The position numbers were made by a program, and so were the translations under genes. The notes below the pieces were generated by a model. The model did not search any database and was not told the origin of the DNA. It saw nothing but the letters and a program-made list of their open reading frames with translations. This document shows positions 22,749 through 28,019 of a stretch of 28,019 nucleotides of DNA, one piece after another. Each line of letters begins with the position of its first letter. The stretch's first letter is position 1. The DNA comes from Alistipes sp. CAG:514 (GTDB lineage Bacteria; Bacteroidota; Bacteroidia; Bacteroidales; UBA932), in the NCBI GenBank assembly GCA_000431015.1, contig HF985999.1:1-28019 (forward strand), read 5' to 3'.

Positions 22749-24467
22749 TTACACATTATGATGAACACTGTACCCATTGACGGTGATGGCGCTTATCGGG
22801 CGGGACGGGCAGAGATTCTCGCACGCTCCGCAGCCGATGCACTTCTCCTCGTTGACCGAAGGGATCCTTGGGCTCTTCTCGTCATCAGGATTCTTCCTGA
22901 CCATCCTGATCGCTCCGACAGGGCAGTGGTGGGCACAGTTTCCGCAGCTGACCCCGTCACGGTTCACGACACAGAGGTCATAGTCCACGCCAGCAGTGCC
23001 GACCTTCCATTCGGTTTTCTCCTCAGGAGTGATCTTCAGGATGGCTCCAGCAGGGCAGACCTCGGAGCATTTCACGCATTCCGGACGGCAGTAGCCTTTC
23101 TCAAAAGACATCTCTGGCTGCATCAGGTGCTCAAGTCTGGAGGATGGTCTGAGAACATTGTTCGGGCAGACGGTCACGCAGAGCTGGCAGGCCGTACAGT
23201 GCTTATAGAACTTCTCCACGCTCTCGGAACCGAATGGAGTAATAGGCGTTTTTCTGTTCGGGGCTTTCTTTGGAAGCACCTCGGCGAATCCTCCATCTCG
23301 CTTCTTGTCCTTGATCTCCTCTTCTTCGGCCCTCATCGGAATGGAAGACAAGAGTGATCCTCCGATGACAGCGGCACCGCCTACCAAGAAGGCTCTTCTT
23401 CCTTTGTCGGTCGCTTCGACAGGCTCGGCGACCGGAGATGTCGCATCAATTGTTGAGACACCTTTGCCGTTGTCGGTTACTTCGGCGGTTGGTGAGCCCT
23501 GTCGAACCACAGGCTCAGCGACCGGAGTCGGAGCTGCTGAGGAGCGATTTTGGCCGTTTTTGCTCTCGTCGGAGGTCATTTTACTCCCGACAGGCGCGTT
23601 TTGTGGCGTTTTTGCTCCCGTGGAGCCCGAACCAACCCCTCTTCCCCAGGCGAACCGGTACTTGAGCGCTCCGAGCCGGCAAGAATCAATGCAGTCAAAG
23701 CAATCGACACATCTGCTATAGTCAATCTTATGGTTGTCAACATCAATGCAGGCCGCCTTGCACTTCCTTTCGCAGGCGTGGCAGCTCTTGCACTTTGACT
23801 TGTCGATCACCGGACGGAACATAGCGAACCGCGAGAAGAAACTCAGCGTGGTTCCCACCGGACAGATTGTGTTGCAATAGGTTCTGCCGTTCCTCCAGGC
23901 GAGGACCACCACGACAACAAATGTCACCGCCGCCACGATCAAAGTCGGCAGACTCTTCAGCCAAACATCCTTTGTCACAAACGCATAACTATCCTGCCTC
24001 TCGGCGATCCAGGCGAGCAGGTTGTTGCCCCACTGCCAAACCGGCGCGAGCAGACTCTGCACCATTCTACCGTAAGCGCTGTATGGAGCCAGAAGCGCTA
24101 CAAGAGCATTGAGCCCGGCGACCAGCGCGATCACGAACAGCACCAACACCCCGTAGCGCAACCATTTGATTTCCTTTGAATATGAGAACCTTGCCTTCTT
24201 GCCTTTTCTCCTGGAACTGAGGTTGGACACGCAGTCCTGGAATATACCCAACGGGCATATCACCGAGCAGTAGATTCTGCCGAAAAGCAGTGTCAGTACC
24301 AGCAGAATGGCGATGACAACGAAGTTGAGGGCCAGAACAGCCGGCAGGAACTGGATTTTGGCGAGCCATCCGAACCAAAGATGAAGTGTTCCGGTGAAGT
24401 CCAGAAACAGCAGCGTGACTGCAACGAAGCAGATCGCTGCCAGAGAGATTCTAATTTTTCGGAGCAT
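22749..24467 (-). CDS. NapH/NapG-like polyferredoxin membrane protein with internal Tat motif
   Basis: A 572-residue iron-sulfur protein. The first half is NapH/CcoG-like: membrane helices in about residues 5-205, with CSVICPLG (67 on) and CNTICPVG (198 on), then two ferredoxin motifs (CKSCHACERKCKAAC at 226 and CVDCFDCIDSC at 253). A low-complexity linker (about 275-355) follows. Residues 357-376 form a second twin-arginine-like signal (GRRAFLVGGAAVIGGSLL). The C-terminal half is NapG/MauM-like with four further clusters (CTACQLC at 424, CRPECVKC at 460, SCGNCAHHC at 508, CIGCGACENLC at 543). Inferred role: passing electrons from the quinone pool to a periplasmic partner, perhaps the neighbouring reductase. 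The linker contains two palindromic repeat copies. Confidence 0.88.
   Translation of the reverse strand: MLRKIRISLAAICFVAVTLLFLDFTGTLHLWFGWLAKIQFLPAVLALNFVVIAILLVLTLLFGRIYCSVICPLGIFQDCVSNLSSRRKGKKARFSYSKEIKWLRYGVLVLFVIALVAGLNALVALLAPYSAYGRMVQSLLAPVWQWGNNLLAWIAERQDSYAFVTKDVWLKSLPTLIVAAVTFVVVVVLAWRNGRTYCNTICPVGTTLSFFSRFAMFRPVIDKSKCKSCHACERKCKAACIDVDNHKIDYSRCVDCFDCIDSCRLGALKYRFAWGRGVGSGSTGAKTPQNAPVGSKMTSDESKNGQNRSSAAPTPVAEPVVRQGSPTAEVTDNGKGVSTIDATSPVAEPVEATDKGRRAFLVGGAAVIGGSLLSSIPMRAEEEEIKDKKRDGGFAEVLPKKAPNRKTPITPFGSESVEKFYKHCTACQLCVTVCPNNVLRPSSRLEHLMQPEMSFEKGYCRPECVKCSEVCPAGAILKITPEEKTEWKVGTAGVDYDLCVVNRDGVSCGNCAHHCPVGAIRMVRKNPDDEKSPRIPSVNEEKCIGCGACENLCPSRPISAITVNGYSVHHNV
23408..23434 (-). repeat. 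Palindromic element copy R10 in the iron-sulfur protein gene
   Basis: Plus strand: CGGTCGCT, TCGACAGGCTC, GGCGACCG. The core is exact and the arms pair over 7 of 8 positions. On the coding strand it gives SPVAEPVEATD, directly before the internal twin-arginine motif. Confidence 0.88.
23474..23524 (-). repeat. Palindromic element copy R11 (double form) in the iron-sulfur protein gene
   Basis: A 51-nt double copy. On the coding strand it reads CGGTCGCTGAGCCTGTGG, then an inverted half TTCGACAGGGCTCACC, then AACCGCCGAAGTAACCG. It aligns with R1 in atpB and R4 in atpG and encodes TPVAEPVVRQGSPTAEVT. The six bases CCTTTG precede both R10 and R11 at similar distance, suggesting duplication of a longer unit. 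Confidence 0.85.
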
Positions 24468-24492
24468 AGTGTTTGTAAGCCGAAATGTTCCG

Positions 24493-24500
24493 TAAAGATA
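24493..24500 (-). promoter_or_regulatory. Weak promoter -7 box before the iron-sulfur protein gene
   Basis: On the minus strand TATCTTTA, one base from TAnnTTTG, lies 25 nt before the ATG. No good upstream TTTG is seen, so this is a weak call. It would separate this gene pair from the thiamine pyrophosphokinase transcript. Confidence 0.3.
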
Positions 24501-24521
24501 AAGAAAAATCCTGAAATGATA

Positions 24522-25193
24522 TTAATCCAGAATCACCAACGCCATTGACTTGTGCGAGAACGTCAGCTTGACAACATCGGCCGAAGCCCGGTTGAGGGTT
24601 GCCTGCCACCAGTTGTCGAAAACCACTCCACTGGTCTGCCAGACCAATCCCTCGGACTTGATATTCAAAGAATTATCAGGGCTGAATATGGACACGGCCC
24701 TGCCTTCGCCGACGAAAAGCTCGCAGGAGTCCGTCAATGCGAAAGCCGTTGAATAGTCGGACACCGCATCGACATATATTCTGTCTTCATCAGGATTACC
24801 GCTGGCTCCGTAAAGCCGGGCATATTCCATAATCTGTCCAAGGTTGCCGAGGGTGTGGGCCTCACGCTTGCCTGTAGCACCGAGAATGTGCACGGTCTTG
24901 ACTTCCGGCCAATGCTCCAGCAGGTAGCGGAACGCCTTGGTCTGGTCGTTTGTCTCCTGCTCTTCTTCTCTTATGGCGATGCGGGAATATTCCTTGAGAT
25001 GCTTCGGCGAGATGGAATCCATATCCCCGATGATGGCATCCGGATCCCTGAGGTCTTTGAATATCTTGTCCCGGTGCCGGAGAAACGTGTCCAACGCCCT
25101 GTCGCAGCAGATTATCACATCCGCCCGGCGGAGAAGCTCGCGGGGATATTCCTTTTTAGGAAAGTCGCCGCATTCGAGGATGACCGCTTCCAT
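24522..25193 (-). CDS. thiN: Thiamine pyrophosphokinase
   Basis: A 223-residue enzyme that transfers pyrophosphate from ATP to thiamine to make thiamine diphosphate in the cytoplasm. The N-terminal catalytic domain shows ADVIICCDRALD (24-35), DAIIGDMDSI (52-61), QETNDQTKAFRYL (79-91) and GATGKREAHTLGNL (105-118), the expected order of substrate-binding motifs. The C-terminal beta-rich thiamine-binding domain includes SIFSPDNSLNIKSEGLVW. The start overlaps the stop of the upstream permease-Fmt gene (TAATG), so translation is probably coupled. No riboswitch-like structure has room here. The closing GNL replaces the more usual Asp-His after Arg-x in this motif, a minor variation. Confidence 0.92.
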   Translation of the reverse strand: MEAVILECGDFPKKEYPRELLRRADVIICCDRALDTFLRHRDKIFKDLRDPDAIIGDMDSISPKHLKEYSRIAIREEEQETNDQTKAFRYLLEHWPEVKTVHILGATGKREAHTLGNLGQIMEYARLYGASGNPDEDRIYVDAVSDYSTAFALTDSCELFVGEGRAVSIFSPDNSLNIKSEGLVWQTSGVVFDNWWQATLNRASADVVKLTFSHKSMALVILD

Positions 25194-27625
25194 TATGCCT
25201 TTGTTTTGGCGATTTCGGCCTTGGAGGTGCCGGCGGTAGTGGTGTAGAGTTCCGGCTCGCGGAATCCGGCGAGGAAGGCTTTGATGTCCATCCGCTTCTT
25301 GCCGGCTATCTGCACGTCCTTCAGGGAGATGGCTCCGTCGGCGGTGGTGATGTGGAGGTAGGTCTTGCCGTCGGTGAGGATTCGGCCCGGAATGGTTCCT
25401 TCGACAGGCTCATCGACCTTTTCGGCCGTGAAGATCTTCAACTGGGCCGGAGCGCTACCTTCCTTGACGAGTTCGGTGAACGCTGCCGGATAAGGACTCA
25501 AACCACGTATGAGATTGTAGATCTGTTTGGTGGAATCGTTCCAGTCAATGTGACACAACTCGCGCGAAAGCTTCGGTGCCGGCTTCAATACCTCGGAACC
25601 TTGTATGAAACTTCTCTGGACACGCGTGTCCACATTGCGCTCGATGATTCCCTGGGTTGTCTGCACGACCAGATCAGCGCCGATCGCCATCAATTTGTCA
25701 TGGACGTCGCCGGCGGTGTCCGTGTCGGCGATGTTGATGCCTTGCCGGAGGATGATGCCGCCTGTGTCGATGTCCTTGTCGATCATGAACGTCGTGGCTC
25801 CCGTCCTGGTCTCGCCGTTGATCACCGCCCAGTTGATCGGGGCGGCTCCTCGGTACTGCGGCAGCAGCGCCGCATGCAGATTGAACGTGCCGAGCTTCGG
25901 CATGCCCCAGACCTCTTCCGGCAACATCCTGAACGCCACCACGATGAACAGGTCGGCCTTCAAGGCCTTGAGCTGGTTGAGGAACTCCGGATCCTTGAGC
26001 TTGACAGGCTGGAGCACAGGGATGCCCTGCTCCACCGCGAACTTCTTCACCGCGCTCTCGTTCACCTTCTGGCCGCGTCCGCTCGGCTTGTCGGCCACGG
26101 TCACCACTCCCACGATGTTGTACTTCTGCTCCAGGAGAGCCTTCAGAGGGGCCACCGCGAATTCCGGCGTTCCCATGTACACGATCCTTGTCTTTTTGAA
26201 TATTCCTGCCATATTACTCTTTGCCTTTCTCCACCAATTCTTTATGCTGTCCAGATTTGAGATGTCCGTGTCGTGGATCGCCTTCCAGGTCAGGAACAGG
26301 CCGATCGGCAGGAGTACGCCAGCCGACATGAACGCGCCCGCCACGGTGCTGATGCTGCCGTCTCTTGCCAGCTTCACTCCCGTGATGTCGATCACCCAGT
26401 AAAGCACGAAGAACAGCAGCGAGATGATGGCGGAGACACCGATGCCGCCTTTCCTGATCAGCGCTCCCAGAGGCGCGCCGATGAAGAACATGATGAAGCA
26501 GGCCAGGGCCTGTCCATAGCGTCTGAGGAACTCCAGGGCTGTCCATCTGAGGCGGACAGTGTAGTCGAATGCTCCGAACTCGTAGCTTTCAAGGTTTGTC
26601 TGGAGTTGCCTGGCGCTGTTGGCCGCTCTTTCCAATGCTGCCGCTGTCGCCCTGTCATCCTTGAAGTTGAGGTAGTCCGGGTCGCTGAAGTTCCTTGTGA
26701 TGCCGCAGGCTGTCGTGTCCAGCTGCATGTTCTGCGAGAACACATAGGATGCGGCCATGGAATAGATCTGTTTGGACTTCGTGCTGTCCCTTGTGGCCAG
26801 AAGGGTGTCCCTCTGCTCCCTGAGTTTCTCAAGAGGGAGGGCCTTGACCTGGTCGCCGTATCTGGCGCTGTCGGATTTCTGGAATGCGTAGTTCTGGAGG
26901 GCGATGACCATCTCCTGCTTGGAGAAGTCGATCCTCTGCAGCTGGAGGGATGTGTCGCGGTAGGTCTTCTCGTTGGTCTCCTGATAGTTGACCCCGTTGA
27001 ACATCTTGAATGTCAGGTAGGACTTGTCCTTGGACATCTTCATGATGGCGGAGTCGGCCAAAGTGAGGCGCGTGTTACCTCTGCCGTGATGGTCGTAGAG
27101 CATCACGTCCTTCATCATGCCCGTCTTGTTGTTACGGCTTCCTACCCTGAGGACGTAGCCATCGACTCCGTCATAGAAGGTTCCGGACGGGATCTTGATC
27201 TCTTCCTTCGTCTTTCCGATGTCGTCCCTGAGGGTGAATATCTCGTTGTAGGAGACCGGGACGAGGTTGTTGATGACGAAGAATGTGCCGATGCTGATGA
27301 AGAAGGAGGCGATGAGGATAGGGCGCATCACCCTGAGGACGGACACGCCGGCGGCCTTCAGAGCGATCAACTCGTTGTTCTCACCCATGTTGCCTACGGT
27401 CATCATCGAGGCCAGCAGGGTCGCCAGAGGCAGGGCCAGAGGCAGCACGGTGCAGGATCCCCAGAACAGGAACTCCGCCACAATGCCCAGACTCAGGCCT
27501 TTCCCGACAAGCTCGTCGATGTAGACCCAGAGGAACTGCATCACGAGGATGAAGATGACCACAAGAAGGATCATGAAGAATGGTCCTATGAATGAGGTCA
27601 GTATGAATCTGTCAATTTTCTTCAT
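25193..27625 (-). CDS. fmt: LptF/LptG-family permease fused in frame to methionyl-tRNA formyltransferase
   Basis: An 810-residue open frame of two complete proteins. Residues 1-471 are an LptF/LptG (YjgP/YjgQ) permease: three N-terminal membrane helices (about 12-36, 50-75 and 100-125, with ENNELIALKAAGVS), a periplasmic domain, and three C-terminal helices (about 380-455). These export lipopolysaccharide with LptB. Residues 472-810 are Fmt, which formylates initiator Met-tRNA: MGTPEFAV, then NLHAALLPQYRGAAPINW with Asn582 and His584, then DKDIDTGG with Asp620, then the C-terminal tRNA-binding domain. An ATG at 26212 could start Fmt alone. A TAA one frame away (26214-26216) lies 1 nt before that ATG, the spacing of an ordinary gene pair, so the fusion may be a recent frameshift or a sequence error. 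A repeat copy lies in the Fmt C-terminal domain. Confidence 0.88.
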   Translation of the reverse strand: MKKIDRFILTSFIGPFFMILLVVIFILVMQFLWVYIDELVGKGLSLGIVAEFLFWGSCTVLPLALPLATLLASMMTVGNMGENNELIALKAAGVSVLRVMRPILIASFFISIGTFFVINNLVPVSYNEIFTLRDDIGKTKEEIKIPSGTFYDGVDGYVLRVGSRNNKTGMMKDVMLYDHHGRGNTRLTLADSAIMKMSKDKSYLTFKMFNGVNYQETNEKTYRDTSLQLQRIDFSKQEMVIALQNYAFQKSDSARYGDQVKALPLEKLREQRDTLLATRDSTKSKQIYSMAASYVFSQNMQLDTTACGITRNFSDPDYLNFKDDRATAAALERAANSARQLQTNLESYEFGAFDYTVRLRWTALEFLRRYGQALACFIMFFIGAPLGALIRKGGIGVSAIISLLFFVLYWVIDITGVKLARDGSISTVAGAFMSAGVLLPIGLFLTWKAIHDTDISNLDSIKNWWRKAKSNMAGIFKKTRIVYMGTPEFAVAPLKALLEQKYNIVGVVTVADKPSGRGQKVNESAVKKFAVEQGIPVLQPVKLKDPEFLNQLKALKADLFIVVAFRMLPEEVWGMPKLGTFNLHAALLPQYRGAAPINWAVINGETRTGATTFMIDKDIDTGGIILRQGINIADTDTAGDVHDKLMAIGADLVVQTTQGIIERNVDTRVQRSFIQGSEVLKPAPKLSRELCHIDWNDSTKQIYNLIRGLSPYPAAFTELVKEGSAPAQLKIFTAEKVDEPVEGTIPGRILTDGKTYLHITTADGAISLKDVQIAGKKRMDIKAFLAGFREPELYTTTAGTSKAEIAKTKA
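25394..25418 (-). repeat. Palindromic element copy R12 in fmt
   Basis: Plus strand: GGTTCCT, exact inverse core TCGACAGGCTC, ATCGACC; only the outer arm bases pair. It encodes KVDEPVEGT in the Fmt C-terminal domain, in a loop between strands (AEKVDEPVEGTIPGRIL). Confidence 0.72.
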
Positions 27626-27699
27626 CCTCCGAAGTCATTGTTTTATGGGGACTTGAATATTTTATGAATATTACCGAATGCCCTTGAATATTCTTCCGT

Positions 27700-28019
27700 C
27701 TATGCCGTGATGGTCTCCACCATCTTGTCCAGCGCGGCCTGCAGGCCGTCGGCGTTCCTTCCGCCGGCGGTGGCGAGGATCGGCTGTCCGCCGCCTCCGC
27801 CCTGGATGAATCTGGCTGCCTCCCTGATGTCGTTGGCGGCGCTGTGACCGGCTGCCACGAGGTCGTTGGAGTACATCAGGACGAGCTGAGGCTTTCCTTC
27901 GTGGCAGAAGGCGGCGGCGAACACGAAGTTCTCCACTTCCTTCTGGAGGATGGCCGCGGCCTCGCGCAGCATGGCCGGATCAGCGTCCCTGCTGCACTTT
28001 ACAACTTTTTTTCCATTTA
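27700..28019 (-). CDS. alaS: Alanyl-tRNA synthetase, C-terminal part (cut by the window edge)
   Basis: The reading frame enters from the right edge without a start (NGKKVVKCSRDADPAM and onward) and ends at 27700. The visible 105 or so residues are the C-terminal DHHA1-type domain of alanyl-tRNA synthetase: LVLMYSNDLVAAGHSAAND, REAARFIQGGGGGQPILATA and GGRNADGLQAALDKM. The glycine-rich GGGGGQPxLATAGG motif is diagnostic of AlaRS. The enzyme charges tRNA-Ala; the catalytic and editing domains lie outside the window. The Met at 27972 is internal, not the start. The permease-Fmt gene follows after 74 nt. Confidence 0.95.
   Translation of the reverse strand, partial: NGKKVVKCSRDADPAMLREAAAILQKEVENFVFAAAFCHEGKPQLVLMYSNDLVAAGHSAANDIREAARFIQGGGGGQPILATAGGRNADGLQAALDKMVETITA

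Noticed and set aside
22692..23357. 221-codon plus-strand frame
   Set aside because: Antisense to the iron-sulfur protein; its sequence is the reverse of the ferredoxin motifs.
26273..27595. 440-codon open frame on the plus strand
   Set aside because: It lies fully antisense to the permease domain, is rich in His, Asp, Glu and Arg as expected from reversed GC-rich codons, and has no recognisable domain.

Overview
The window is a chromosomal segment of a member of the Bacteroidota, most likely the order Bacteroidales, with a GC content of about 55% by eye. Evidence for this placement: the F-type ATP synthase genes run atpD-C-B-E-F-H-A-G (beta and epsilon first), the order known in Bacteroidetes; several genes carry the Bacteroides-type promoter (a TTTG or TTG box about 20 nt before TAnnTTTG); and there are typical Bacteroidetes families (a FecI/FecR/TonB-receptor cluster with a DUF4249 lipoprotein, DUF1573, a lipoprotein with an N-terminal PL29-lyase-like region, an OmpA porin). 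I cannot place it below order with confidence.

Layout. 1-5000: cell-envelope genes: a large lipoprotein with a short collagen-like stretch (325-3216), a small secreted DUF1573 protein (3298-3702) and an OmpA-family porin (3881-4945), separated by clear hairpin terminators. 5077-12218: the complete eight-gene ATP synthase operon behind one promoter, with no atpI. 12297-13625: a NamZ-like (DUF1343) secreted exo-muramidase. 14041-20007: a cell-surface signalling and uptake cluster (ECF sigma factor, TonB receptor with an STN domain, DUF4249 lipoprotein, unknown lipoprotein, FecR anti-sigma factor). 20296-20862: a two-Ig-domain lipoprotein. 21057-21144 (minus): tRNA-Ser(GGA). From there to the right end everything is on the minus strand: the 3' part of alaS, an in-frame LptF/LptG-Fmt fusion, thiamine pyrophosphokinase, a NapH/NapG-like membrane iron-sulfur protein, and a Tat-exported aldo/keto reductase-ferredoxin lipoprotein.

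Most notable observations. (1) A family of about 27-nt palindromic elements (core GAGCCTGTCGA between arms such as CGGTCGCT and AGCGACCG, sometimes doubled into 50-64-nt head-to-head forms) occurs at least twelve times between 7.0 and 25.4 kb. Eleven copies lie inside genes without breaking the frame, including the essential ATP synthase subunits a, delta and gamma, the TonB receptor, FecR, the iron-sulfur protein and Fmt. They are read in different frames and orientations, and the one intergenic copy has different arms that still pair perfectly (CAGTCACT with AGTGACTG). This resembles in-frame palindromic mobile elements such as the Rickettsia RPEs, or REP/BIME elements. (2) The hexamer GAATAT/ATATTC occurs about seventy times where about nine are expected, almost all right of 6.2 kb. 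(3) The permease-Fmt fusion lies one reading frame away from an ordinary stop-then-start gene pair. (4) Two 34-35-nt hairpin repeats lie between the sigma gene and the receptor gene. (5) An iron-sulfur membrane protein with an internal twin-arginine motif neighbours a Tat-signal aldo/keto reductase carrying ferredoxin clusters, suggesting a periplasmic redox module.
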